Assembly: GCF_011604685.1 (NCBI RefSeq)
Contig: NZ_CP050063.1
Span: 2,192,501 to 2,256,500 of the forward strand
DNA: 64,000 bases
Direction: 5' to 3'
Source: Spirosoma aureum
Lineage (GTDB): Bacteria > Bacteroidota > Bacteroidia > Cytophagales > Spirosomataceae
Both the position numbers and the translations under genes were made by a program. Numbering within the stretch: the stretch's first letter is position 1; each line of letters opens with the position of its first letter. This document shows, one piece after another, positions 36,167 through 45,900 of this stretch. The notes under the pieces are model-generated. The model made no database searches. It saw only the letters and a program-made list of their open reading frames with translations, and was not told where the DNA came from.

Positions 36167-36952
36167 CTAAGCGCCGAACCTCACATATAAAAAGAAAGCG
36201 CCACCGGAAACAATTACCCAACTGATAAGTGCCAGCAGGGTAGCCGCGCTGGTTTTAAGGTAGTTGACTGGCTTTTGGTAGTTCAGGAACTGGTAATAGG
36301 CAACCGTTAAGTAGATTAGTTGAAACAACAGTAACGACCTATTTAAATAAGGTAAATAGTCCCTGAAAAGCAGTCCCAGTGCTAAGGTCAAAACAATACT
36401 GAATAGCGAGAAAAAACTCGAAAAGAAAACCTGAGCGACTAAATGCTCGGCATAGTTGATGCCGGTTCTTCGGAAATAGAGCCAGAAAACGAATGCAAAA
36501 AGTGGTATGGCGGCTAGACCAACGATGTTGATGTTTTCTTCGATGAAAAGCACGGCCTGCCGACGGCGCATCACATAAGGTAATCGCTCTTTAGTGACAG
36601 TTGGCTTTAGCTGTTGCGTCGTTTGTCGCTTATCCGGATAATTGATCGTATAGGGTTTTATCAGAATATTGACGGATAAATTGAGCCCCAGCACCAGTAA
36701 GAGAAACGAGAACGGATTAAAGTACTTTTTACGCTTCTTCTCCAGTATGTATTCTCGGGCCGTAACACCCGGCTGAATCGTCAGATTTTTGATCAGCGAG
36801 AGAACACTTTTATCAACGCTGAAAATGGCCTGAAAAAACTCGTCGAGAATATGTAGAAGCTTAAAGCGGGGCAAATGCGCCGTCTGACCACAGGTTGGAC
36901 AATGGATAAAATGATTTTCCAGATCAGTCGAGCAATTTGGGCACTTCTCCAT
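36167..36952 (-). CDS. DUF3667 family membrane protein with N-terminal zinc ribbon
   Basis: 261 residues. The N-terminus carries two CxxC pairs, Cys4/Cys7 and Cys18/Cys21 (CPNCSTDLENHFIHCPTCGQ), a zinc-ribbon signature. A DUF3667-type core follows (FKLLHILDEFFQAIFSVDKS, SLIKNLTIQPGVTAREYILE, KRKKYFNPFSFLLLVLGLNL). Later helices number about five, for example LAAIPLFAFVFWLYF, FSLFSIVLTLALGLLF and LFQLIYLTVAYYQFL. The function is unknown. Convergent with the ABC-F gene. Confidence 0.9.
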   Translation of the reverse strand: MEKCPNCSTDLENHFIHCPTCGQTAHLPRFKLLHILDEFFQAIFSVDKSVLSLIKNLTIQPGVTAREYILEKKRKKYFNPFSFLLLVLGLNLSVNILIKPYTINYPDKRQTTQQLKPTVTKERLPYVMRRRQAVLFIEENINIVGLAAIPLFAFVFWLYFRRTGINYAEHLVAQVFFSSFFSLFSIVLTLALGLLFRDYLPYLNRSLLLFQLIYLTVAYYQFLNYQKPVNYLKTSAATLLALISWVIVSGGAFFLYVRFGA

Positions 36953-37048
36953 GCATGACAGGTTGGCTTATAAGCTCCTAGTTTTCTGCAATCTGGGCTA
37001 AATTAATGAGTTAGTCAATTCCCCACTGTTCTCATTGATGACGATGAA

Positions 37049-37103
37049 ACAAATAAAATTTTATCTATATAGTATATCTATAATATAATTATATTTTATT
37101 TGT
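37049..37103. repeat. 11-bp inverted repeat before the radical SAM gene
   Basis: ACAAATAAAAT (37049-37059) and ATTTTATTTGT (37093-37103) are perfect inverted repeats with a 33-base AT-only core. The right arm ends 3 bases before the start codon. It may be an operator or an mRNA hairpin in the promoter region. Confidence 0.45.
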
Positions 37104-37106
37104 ATT

Positions 37107-38165
37107 ATGAAGGGCGACTACAAAAAGGGGCGAGGAGCGCAGTTCAATACAGCAAATTCATTTTCAACTCACCAGTATGAGCCGGATGAGCTAAGCTGGA
37201 TAGACGACGATTTGCCTAAATCTGTTCTCAAAACGACGTTTTTTGAGGAAACCCCGAAGCAAATTATTAGCCGCCCTAAAAGCCCGGATATTGGCTTTGT
37301 TGCTTCAATAAATCCGTACCAGGGGTGCGAACACGGTTGCATATATTGCTATGCCCGCCCAACGCATGAATACTGGGGTTTTTCGGCCGGATTGGATTTT
37401 GAAAGCAAAATAATGGTGAAAAAAAACGCACCTAAGCTGCTCGAAAAACAATTTCAGGCCCGTTCGTATAAGCCAGTAGTGATCCATTTTTCGGGAAATA
37501 CGGACTGTTATCAGCCCGCTGAACGGGCTTATCAGTTGACTCGGCAGATGCTTCAACTTTGTTTGCACTACCGAAATCCGGTGTCGATCATTACTAAAAA
37601 TGCCCTGATTCTTCGCGATCTGGATATTCTGAAGCCGCTTGCTGAACTGAATCTGATCAGTGTAGCCATATCGATTACAACGCTAAATGAAGACCTGCGC
37701 CTATTGATGGAACCGCGTACAGTTACCGGTTCGCAGCGGATGCGTACACTGAATACGTTGCATAAATCGGGGATACCCGTGGGCGTTATGACCGCACCGA
37801 TTATTCCCAGCCTAAACGATCATGAGATACCTAAGCTTGTGGAGCAGGCGGCTGAACGGGGTGCTTGTTGGGCTGCTTATACAGTTGTGCGGCTTAATGG
37901 GGCACTTGGGCCGTTGTTTACAGATTGGGTCAAACAGACTTTTCCCGATCGTGCCGATCGTATTCTCAATCAGATTGCTGATTGTCACGGAGGGCAGCTC
38001 AACGATTCACGCTTCAGTGTACGTATGTCGGGTGAAGGGCAATATGCACAACACATTGCGCAACTGCATCGAATTGCCTGCCAGAAGTACCTTGCCGGAC
38101 GCAGACCACCCCAACTGACGACGACTTTATTTCGACCAGCCGGCCAGATTAATTTGTTTGAGTAA
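37107..38165 (+). CDS. Radical SAM protein, PA0069/SplB-like family
   Basis: 352 residues. The iron-sulfur motif CxxxCxxC is Cys74, Cys78 and Cys81 in NPYQGCEHGCIYCYARPTHE, the form found in the PA0069/Rv2578c-like radical SAM family related to spore photoproduct lyase-type folds. An early KGRGAQFNTANSF segment (residues 7-19) is also typical. The TIM-barrel core runs to about residue 300 (FSGNTDCYQPAERAYQLTRQ; VAISITTLNEDLRLLMEPR). The biological role is unknown; activities for this family have not been clearly defined to my knowledge. The gene stands alone between an AT-rich promoter region and a convergent thioredoxin-like gene. Confidence 0.9.
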   Translation: MKGDYKKGRGAQFNTANSFSTHQYEPDELSWIDDDLPKSVLKTTFFEETPKQIISRPKSPDIGFVASINPYQGCEHGCIYCYARPTHEYWGFSAGLDFESKIMVKKNAPKLLEKQFQARSYKPVVIHFSGNTDCYQPAERAYQLTRQMLQLCLHYRNPVSIITKNALILRDLDILKPLAELNLISVAISITTLNEDLRLLMEPRTVTGSQRMRTLNTLHKSGIPVGVMTAPIIPSLNDHEIPKLVEQAAERGACWAAYTVVRLNGALGPLFTDWVKQTFPDRADRILNQIADCHGGQLNDSRFSVRMSGEGQYAQHIAQLHRIACQKYLAGRRPPQLTTTLFRPAGQINLFE

Positions 38166-38192
38166 TTCGTATTCGGGCACTCATTACGAATT
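38164..38192. terminator. Possible weak terminator
   Basis: AATTCGTA (38164-38171) and TACGAATT (38185-38192) form an 8-bp stem with a 13-base loop between convergent stops. It is AT-rich with no clear T-run, so the call is weak. Confidence 0.3.
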
Positions 38193-38217
38193 GCCACAAC
38201 TCTTCCGTCCTCCTTTT

Positions 38218-39492
38218 TTACTTCAATTTCGCGACTTGTGCTTCGTAACGTTTTGTGTCCAGCTTTGCAATCCGGGCAATGCTTAACCCTTTCTGAGCAT
38301 TACTCCGCGCTTCGGATTTCTGGCCCATTTTCTGATAAGCTAGGGCTAGTTCATAATACAGGTCAGCTACCTGTTGGGTATTTTGTTGGGCAGGCATGAC
38401 CAGTTTGATACCATCAGTTGCCCAAACAGGCATCAGGGGAAGGTAGGAATCGTCGGTAGCTTTCTCGTTGAAATAGTGCATCAGGTAGGCATAATCGGCC
38501 AGGCTGATTCGGGGTGACTGTTTTCGGTACTCATTGAAGCGCTGGACGGCAGCCGCCGTATTTCGGGCTCGTAAATGAGCATCCAGTTCTTTTAGCAACG
38601 TACGGGCTGAGGCTTCGGTGGCGGGTACGCCTAATCCAACCATATATTCCCGCATCTGGATAACCTTGGCAGCCGAATAACTATCACCCTTTGCGCCGTA
38701 TAAGGCTCGGAAAATAATGCCTTCGCCCGCTTCTTTTACGTCCTTCGCCGGATATTTCGCTGAAAATTCGGTGAGATGACCAAAGAAATAGGTTGCCAGT
38801 GGATTGTCGATATCGTCGGTGAGCCGTTGCAGAACATAGAAACCAGCCTGGCTTGTAATATCCTGTGGTAGAACCAGCAGCTTAGCCAGCGCATCGTTCA
38901 CCTGATGTAATTGGGCTGTGTCTTTGGTTGTTTTGGTGTATTTGCCAAAGTTGGTCAGAAAGCCCAGATCGCGGTCACCTGCCTGAAATCGTGCCGCATA
39001 ACCCGATGTATTTTGCTTCGGATCGAGGGCTGTTCGACCGTGTTGAATTACTTCATCAATAAACTCTGCTTTAGTAGGACGTTCGGCGGGCATTGCAACG
39101 TGCATAAGTTTGCCATTCATATCCAGAAAAAGCAAAACGGGAAACTCGGGGTATGTAAGGCCTTTTTCTTTTTGTACAATTTTCGATTCCGGAGAATTGG
39201 CTTCTGCTTTCCAGCTGATAAAATTAGGATTGAAAAAATCACCTACCTGCTTTTCAGTTAAAATTGGAGCCAGCGCTTCGCAGTGCGGGCAACCGGTCAG
39301 ATAGATTTCTATAAATAAAGGCTTATGAGCCGTTTTGGCAGCGGCAACCGCCTGCTGAAAGGTTCCATTCAGAAAGCGAATCCCTGGCTGAACTTCTTTG
39401 GCAGATTGACTATAAGCACTCCCGAAACTGAGCCATGCTGCCCAAAAACAAATGATGAAGAATCGGTGAAGTGGTATGGATTGGTGTACCAT
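38218..39492 (-). CDS. Thioredoxin-fold exported protein
   Basis: 424 residues. Hydrophobic N-terminus about residues 8-28 (signal ending AYS). A thioredoxin-like domain spans about 40-155, with the active site Cys68-Pro-His-Cys71 in EIYLTGCPHCEALAP, the CPHC form of thioredoxin-7 or DsbC-like proteins. The C-terminal half (about 180-424) is helical, includes a TPR-like segment (ADLYYELALAYQKMGQKSEA) and lacks known catalytic motifs. It probably acts in envelope redox or protein folding. Divergent from the acyl-CoA ligase, with a palindromic element between them. Confidence 0.85.
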   Translation of the reverse strand: MVHQSIPLHRFFIICFWAAWLSFGSAYSQSAKEVQPGIRFLNGTFQQAVAAAKTAHKPLFIEIYLTGCPHCEALAPILTEKQVGDFFNPNFISWKAEANSPESKIVQKEKGLTYPEFPVLLFLDMNGKLMHVAMPAERPTKAEFIDEVIQHGRTALDPKQNTSGYAARFQAGDRDLGFLTNFGKYTKTTKDTAQLHQVNDALAKLLVLPQDITSQAGFYVLQRLTDDIDNPLATYFFGHLTEFSAKYPAKDVKEAGEGIIFRALYGAKGDSYSAAKVIQMREYMVGLGVPATEASARTLLKELDAHLRARNTAAAVQRFNEYRKQSPRISLADYAYLMHYFNEKATDDSYLPLMPVWATDGIKLVMPAQQNTQQVADLYYELALAYQKMGQKSEARSNAQKGLSIARIAKLDTKRYEAQVAKLK

Positions 39493-39560
39493 GAACAGGA
39501 ATGTAAAATGAATAATCAGAACAGGTTTTTACAGAGCTAAACTAGCTATTGATACAGGCC

Positions 39561-39643
39561 TTTCGCCAAAAGCCGTGCCCGGTTACCTATCAGGCTAAAT
39601 CAAACCACCGTTCGCGGTTGCGGTGGCACGGCTTTTGGCGAAA
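39561..39643. repeat. Large palindrome in a divergent intergenic region (family A)
   Basis: Arms 39561-39579 and 39625-39643 are a perfect 19-bp inverted repeat with a 45-base loop. The right side holds GTGGCACG-N7-GCGA (39623-39641), which is also present in the palindrome at 60497-60572. It lies between divergent genes, where a terminator is not expected. The 39493-39829 stretch otherwise shows only promoter sequence. Confidence 0.75.
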
Positions 39644-39801
39644 ATCCAATGATAGTAAGTATATCAATTTCTCCTGACTCTGCAAAAGTGATGCCTGTCT
39701 GTTCGATTAGCTCCCAATCAGTGTATAGCTTCAGAAAAAGATCGAAGCTCAGTCCATAGTTGGTATTTTATTGGAAAATGTTTTACTATTTCTAATAAAG
39801 T

Positions 39802-39809
39802 TATATTTG
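39802..39809 (+). promoter_or_regulatory. -7 element of the acyl-CoA ligase promoter
   Basis: TATATTTG is an exact TAnnTTTG match 20 bases before the ATG. The expected -33 position is T-rich but not a clean TTTG. Confidence 0.5.
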
Positions 39810-39829
39810 ATTGATTTTTTCAACACGTC

Positions 39830-41521
39830 ATGGAAACAACTGTACTTCAAGACCAGCCCTACAAAACGCTTGTACATTTCTTCTATGAATGGGAACGATC
39901 ACAGCCCTATAAAGTCTTTCTGCGCCAACCGGTAGGTGATCATTTTATCGATATTACCTGGGGAGAAGCCGGTCGGCAGGTACGGATAATGTCCACCTAT
40001 CTGAACTCGCTCGGTTTGCCGCCCAGGAGTAATATAGGACTCGTTTCCAAGAATTGTGCACATTGGCTTATCGCCGATATGGCGATTCTGATGAGTGGAC
40101 ACGTATCAGTGCCTTTTTATCCGACATTGACCGGCCCGCAATTAGGGCAGGTGCTTGACCACAGCGAATGCAAGGTCTTGTTTGTTGGCAAACTGGACGA
40201 TTGGGCGTCTATGAAAACTGGTGTTGATGATAACGTCCATAAAATTGCTTTTCCATCCTATTCACCGGACAAGCCGTCAGTCGATAGCGAAGCTACTCAA
40301 TGGAATGATGTCATGGCGAATTATGCGCCCATGAAAAGCAATCCGGTGCCGGCATTGGCGGATTTATTTACGATTATCTACACATCTGGCACAACTGGCA
40401 ATCCGAAAGGGGTTATGATTACCTACAATGCCATGGTGCAGGCAATCGATAAAACCCATCGCCAGATGGCTCATGATCTACCCGAAACACGTTTTTTCTC
40501 GTACCTGCCGTTATGCCATATTGCCGAGCGGAATATAGTTGAAGCGACCAGCATCGCTACCGGCGGAACCGTATATTTTGCAGAATCGCTGGAAACCTTT
40601 GCCCGAAATCTGGCGATTGCCCGTCCGACTCATTTTCTGGCCGTACCCCGAATCTGGACACGTTTCCAGATGGGCGTTCTGGCTAAGATGCCACAGAAAA
40701 AATTAGACTGGATCTTACGTATACCAATTCTGTCGGGCATTGTTGCCCGTAAGATTCGAAAGGGCATTGGCCTCGATGATGCAAAAATAATTCTAACAGG
40801 TGCTGCGCCCATGCCACTCTCGTTGCTCCTGTGGTTTCGGCGATTAGGTATTCATATCCAGGAAGCTTATGGCATGACCGAAAACCTGGGGGCGGTATCG
40901 ATGATGCCTCCTGACCAGATTAAAGACGGGACCGTAGGACGCGTGAATGAGGGGATGGAGGTGCGTACCGACCCTATTACTGGTGAGATCATGACACGTT
41001 CGCGGTGGAATATGGTCGGTTATTATCGGGAACCAGCCCTGACGGCAGCAACCCTGAAGGATGGTTGGCTGTATACGGGCGATGTGGGTGAGTTGGATGA
41101 GGATGGTTTTCTGAAAATCACCGGCCGGGTTAAGGAAATGTATAAGAGTCCCAAAGGGGAATACATTGCGCCTGCGCAGATTGAATTTGGCTTTGCTGAT
41201 AATAACAACATCGAACAGATCTGCGTAACGGGACAGCAGTTGCCGCAACCGATAGCGCTGGTTGTTCTTTCGGAGGCCGCCCGAAAAACAGATCGGCCGA
41301 CGATAACGCAAAGTCTGGAAAAAACGCTTACAGGCTTGAATCAGCGGGTGCATACCTACGAAAGAGTCAGGAAACTCATTGTTGTAAAAGAACCCTGGAC
41401 CGTTGAAAATAATCTGATGACGCCCACCATGAAAATGAAACGTAACATTATTGATGCCCACTACGGCACCTACTATGAACCCTGGTTTAGCCGGGAAGAA
41501 GTGGTAGTCTGGGAAGAATAA
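39830..41521 (+). CDS. AMP-forming long-chain acyl-CoA synthetase family protein
   Basis: 563 residues of the ANL adenylating superfamily. P-loop-like motif IIYTSGTTGNPKGVMI at about 182-197; A5-like GAAPMPLSLLLWFRRLGI and EAYGMTENLGA; hinge and A8-like YTGDVGELDEDGFLKITGR followed by KGEYIAP. The pattern fits bacterial long-chain fatty acid-CoA ligases (FadD15-type). It makes acyl-CoA from free fatty acids with ATP and CoA. The start is the ATG at 39830 and no better upstream start exists. It is convergent with a globin gene and 12 bp from it. No acyl-chain transporter or other fatty-acid gene is adjacent, so its cellular partner is not known. Confidence 0.93.
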   Translation: METTVLQDQPYKTLVHFFYEWERSQPYKVFLRQPVGDHFIDITWGEAGRQVRIMSTYLNSLGLPPRSNIGLVSKNCAHWLIADMAILMSGHVSVPFYPTLTGPQLGQVLDHSECKVLFVGKLDDWASMKTGVDDNVHKIAFPSYSPDKPSVDSEATQWNDVMANYAPMKSNPVPALADLFTIIYTSGTTGNPKGVMITYNAMVQAIDKTHRQMAHDLPETRFFSYLPLCHIAERNIVEATSIATGGTVYFAESLETFARNLAIARPTHFLAVPRIWTRFQMGVLAKMPQKKLDWILRIPILSGIVARKIRKGIGLDDAKIILTGAAPMPLSLLLWFRRLGIHIQEAYGMTENLGAVSMMPPDQIKDGTVGRVNEGMEVRTDPITGEIMTRSRWNMVGYYREPALTAATLKDGWLYTGDVGELDEDGFLKITGRVKEMYKSPKGEYIAPAQIEFGFADNNNIEQICVTGQQLPQPIALVVLSEAARKTDRPTITQSLEKTLTGLNQRVHTYERVRKLIVVKEPWTVENNLMTPTMKMKRNIIDAHYGTYYEPWFSREEVVVWEE

Positions 41522-41533
41522 ATCGGGAAGGAG

Positions 41534-41947
41534 CTACATTTTCTCCAGCATGGCGTTACGAAGATCCGTGTAGCAGGCTTCCCAGGCTGTTCGAACAGTA
41601 TCGTTCCAGTCTCTTCCTAAGCCTTGTTCCAGCGTCCATAAAAGAGATTGTCCTACCGCGTCAAAATGTTCGGACTTAACACCATAGCCTTTGTGGCGCT
41701 GGGCTAACAGGGCAATTTCTTCGGTTACCGTTTCGCGGTCAAGACGAGTGATGATCAGGCTGAGCATATCAACTAGTTTTTGGTATTGACTTTCCATTTT
41801 GCCGGGGAACAAGGGCCGCAACGCGGGATAGCGCATAAATAACTGCCCGTAAAACACTTCTCCCAGTAAAGCTGGGTTAATAGCCCGAAGGAGCCTCCAG
41901 CTCTGCTTAACAACTATAAATTGCTGGGGTGTCATTTTCGTTCTCAT
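41534..41947 (-). CDS. Single-domain globin
   Basis: 137 residues of the bacterial single-domain globin type. The F-helix His is His85 in AQRHKGYGVKSEHF, followed by the conserved VGQSLLWTLEQGLG and WNDTVRTAWEACYTDL segments of flavohaemoglobin-like globins. An FYxxLFxRYPxLRPLF segment at 32-47 is typical of the B-C helices. It is a haem protein and probably binds O2 or NO. No reductase domain is fused, so an external reductase is needed. The start at 41947 is used; MTPQQ at 41935 is a close alternative. Convergent with the ligase gene. Confidence 0.9.
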   Translation of the reverse strand: MRTKMTPQQFIVVKQSWRLLRAINPALLGEVFYGQLFMRYPALRPLFPGKMESQYQKLVDMLSLIITRLDRETVTEEIALLAQRHKGYGVKSEHFDAVGQSLLWTLEQGLGRDWNDTVRTAWEACYTDLRNAMLEKM

Positions 41948-42210
41948 CGATTAGGTATATATATAGGTTGCGATTTCGCACTATAAAAGACCGATGATCC
42001 GCCCCGGTAACCAATTTTTTAGTCACGAATCGTCAGTTTTGGGGTACCAACCGTTGTGGGTCTATCGGTAGTGGCCTGCAAACAATTCGTGAGTCCGTTT
42101 GCGGCATTCGTGGCCTGTTCGCTACGATTCAGGATTGAAAAATTGTTCATATCGGCTGAGCGCGAAATATTTACCAGTATTTTAGCCCTGATTATGTCAG
42201 ATGATCTCTC

Positions 42211-42978
42211 ATGAACGCGCTCATCATTGAAGACGAAAAGTTAGTTGCCCTTGAGCTGATGGCGAGTATCGCTGAAGTCGATCCGGGTATTAAGATTATT
42301 GGAACCGTAGGCTCTGTGAAAACAGCGCTCCGTTGGTTTGCCGAAAATGCCGAACCCGATGTGATCTTTGCTGATGTTCAACTGGCTGATGGTGTGAGTT
42401 TTACGGTCTTCGATCGATTTAAGCTTTCGTGCCCGATCATTTTTACGACGGCTTATAATGAATATGCTATTCAGGCCTTTAAAGTGAATGGAATCGATTA
42501 CCTGCTCAAACCCGTCGACTGGGATGAGCTACGACATGCCATTAACAAAGCCCGTACGCTGACTAAAGCCCAGGGTAATGTAGCTGTTGATATCCAAAAG
42601 TTGATGCTCGCGCTGAATGTACCCGTGAAGCCGGTATTTAAAGAGCATTTTCTCGGAAATACCCGCAACAGCTGGGTGCCCGTTAAAGTGGCGGAGGTCT
42701 CTTTATTTACCCGCGATCAATTGAATTTTATGGTCACTAACACGGGTGAGCGGTATATTCTGGATTATGACTCGCTCGACGAAATTGAAACACTGCTTAA
42801 CCCCGACCAGTTTTACCGCACCAATCGACACACGATCGTTAACCTGGAGGCTGTGCAGAGCGTGAAAGGAATGAGTAATCTTAAACTCATTGTGAAGCTT
42901 AAAGCCCCTAATCATTTAATTGACATCGAAATCAGCCGCGATAAAGCCCCTTCCTTTAAAAAATGGCTCGAAAAATGA
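42211..42978 (+). CDS. LytTR family response regulator
   Basis: 255 residues. An N-terminal receiver domain (about 1-120) has the Asp pair EDE at 7-9, phospho-acceptor Asp55 in VIFADVQLAD and Lys in LLKPVDW. The C-terminal LytTR DNA-binding domain spans about 150-255 (VKVAEVSLFTRDQLNFMVT; FYRTNRHTIVNLEAVQSVKG). The next gene, a LytS-type kinase, overlaps it by 16 bp, so they are coexpressed and almost certainly partners. The alternate ATG at about 42195 is out of frame. The region 41948-42210 shows no other gene. Confidence 0.95.
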   Translation: MNALIIEDEKLVALELMASIAEVDPGIKIIGTVGSVKTALRWFAENAEPDVIFADVQLADGVSFTVFDRFKLSCPIIFTTAYNEYAIQAFKVNGIDYLLKPVDWDELRHAINKARTLTKAQGNVAVDIQKLMLALNVPVKPVFKEHFLGNTRNSWVPVKVAEVSLFTRDQLNFMVTNTGERYILDYDSLDEIETLLNPDQFYRTNRHTIVNLEAVQSVKGMSNLKLIVKLKAPNHLIDIEISRDKAPSFKKWLEK

Positions 42979-45900
42979 GAGTCGTTCTTTTTTTAGGGGC
43001 CATGCTATACGGCTGGATCGGGCTGGGGTTACTTAATGCTCAGCAACGACCCGTGTCATTCGAGTTTCGGCACGTGCAGGAGGAAGATGGGTTAAGTTTC
43101 AATTTTATCAGTTGCTTTCTGCACGACCGTGATGGTTTCCTGTGGGTCGGTACATTCGATGGCTTAAATCGCTACGATGGAAATCATTTTACAACCTTCA
43201 AATACCTTCGTACCAACCAGAATGGGCTACTGAATAACGCCGTACATGACCTCTGCGAAGATCTTGATGGCAACATCTGGATGGCCCTGGAAGGGGGAAT
43301 TGGGTGGTACGGAAAAAAAACGAGGCAGTTTCAGTACATCAATTCAATGAACGGTCGTGCACTCGGCTCGTGCAACAATATTCTCTGTGATCGGAAGGGT
43401 GATATTTGGTTCACAAGTGATCGGCAGGGCTTGTTTCGGTACCTGATTTCACCAGGAACGGTTCAAGCTTTTCCGTATGATCCTGTTCACGATCCGTTGG
43501 GAACAACGACCCGAATTGTGAAAAACGGTCTGCTGCTGGACCCTCATCAGAATGGACTCTGGATAGCAGATGGTAGGGGACTGCGCTATTTTGACATCAG
43601 CAGCCGACAATTTACCGATAGCCATCATAATCCCCGCGCATTACCCATCTTTACGCAACATCATACATCGGCGCTAACGTTGGATGGTACGGAGCGATTG
43701 ATTTTCTCGGACAACATCGATCACCGGATCGTTGTCTACAATTTGCGCACGCAGCAGATTGAGCGGACAGTTACACCGGTTAGCCGGGCTCAACGCGACG
43801 TATTTGACATTGCCACTATTTTTGTGGATCGGCAACATAACCTCTGGACCAGTTCCTGGAATCATGTCGTGTTTTACATCGAAGCCCAGACCTATCAGTG
43901 TACAGAACTAACTCATACGAATGCGAAGAATACATCGATAGCAGCCGATTTTTTCTGGGCAGGCTGGCAACATCCTGATGGTACAATCTGGCTGGGAACC
44001 GTCAATGGTATTTCCTACACAAATCCAGAGCGGGCTTTTTATGATGTATATGACTTGGGTACATTGTTTCCCGAACTACTAGACGAGCGGGGTATTATCA
44101 GCTTTCTGGAAGATGCTGATGGTTCCTGGTGGCTTGGCACCTCAATCCGCGGGCTCCTGCACTATTTTCCCTTAACAAATCATCTCGACGTATATAGGCT
44201 ACCGGATGGAACACCGAAGTATCCGTATGGCTTGCCAATCACTGGTTTGCAGGCTTACGGAAATGAATTATATATCGGAACTCAAAATGCGTTGTTCGTA
44301 TTCGATAAATCCCGAAAAACGTTCTCCGGCCTACCGTTGCCACCAGTGATTCGGGAGAAGAATAGTTACCTCCGAAACTTTCGAATGCAACACGACAGTT
44401 TGTGGGTTTTTGGAGAAAGCAAACAAACATTTTGCTACCAGCTTACTCAAAAAAAATGGACAAGCTATCCGATCCTGTCACCATCGAAAGACTCCAGATT
44501 TATGGTGCGGTTTTCCCTTATCGATCAGAAAGGAAATCTCTGGCTGGAAGTATATCCGGAGGGGCTTGCCCGATTTTCGAAACAGAATGGCCAGTTTACG
44601 CTGGTCGATGTACCGCAGAACACACCTCATGAGCAAACAATTACCTCGTTTGCCGAGGATAAAAGGGGGAGTTTCTGGATGGCCTCTGGTGGATACGGTT
44701 TGATACGGTATGATCCTGATAAAAAAAAGGTCAGCCGCTGGACAGAGAATGAAGGACTTTCCTACGATTATTGCGAGTCAGTTCTGGTGGACCGTTCGGG
44801 TACGATCTGGATAGGTGCTCACAATAAGTTTTCGGTGTTTTCCACTGCGAAGAATCGCTTTCTGAATTTTACGTTACCACTGAACCAATCGAATATCGAA
44901 TACCAGAACTATCTGTTCCCTTTGCGAAACGGGCATATTCTCTCGGCGCAAAAAGGGTATCTGGTTGAGCTTAAACCCGAAAAAATTAATCGCCCACCAA
45001 CAAAAGAGACGGTGCTGATCAGCAGTATGGTACTGCCTGACACAACGTATCTGCTGCCGGGTTCGGGCAATGAAATTCACCTGGCGGCAACTGACAATAC
45101 TTTTTCAATTCAGTTTTCTGTCTTGGCGCAGCTTCAGGAAACGCCCTATCGCTACCTGTACAAACTCGAAGGGTACGACAACAACTGGCTGGAAGCAATT
45201 ACACCGGGGAGTATTTCATACGGTAAACTGCCCGGTGGCAACTATGCATTTCAGGTGAAAGCGGTCGATATTAATGGGGTCGAAACGCCAGTCAGTACCC
45301 TGGCTATTCATATCGATACACTCTTTTATAAATCGATGTGGTTCTGGGCACTGATTGCCCTGATGGTACTGGGATTACTGTATCGCTCGATTCGATCAAA
45401 AGCGTATCAAACCGCGAAACTACACCACCTAAACCTACAGGCAACCCGGCTGGAGCGCGATAAGGCCGAAATCCATTATCAGAACCTGATCAATCACCTG
45501 AATCCGCACTTCCTGTTCAATAGCCTGACGTCGTTAAATAGCCTGATACTGACAAAGCCCAAAGAAGCATCGCTGTTTTTGAGAAAGTTGTCGGCCATCT
45601 ACCGGTATATCCTGCAAAATAAAGATAAGGAAGTGATCAGCCTGGCCGATGAGCTCTCTTTTGCCCGGAATTATGTTGAACTCCAGAAGTCACGATTCGA
45701 TGAGGGGCTTATGGTGAGTTTTACGATGGATCCTCAATTGCTTGAGCGGCAGATTGTGCCCGTAACAATTCAGAATCTGATTGAAAATGCCATCAAACAT
45801 AATACCATCGAAGATGAGAATCCGCTCATCATTCAGGTGTATACCGAAGCCGAAAGCCTGATTGTCAGGAATACCCTTCAGCGGAAACTATTCGTGGAAA

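Noticed and set aside
40844..41461. 205-codon minus-strand frame inside the acyl-CoA ligase gene
   Set aside because: It is antisense to a protein with full ANL superfamily motifs; no independent support.
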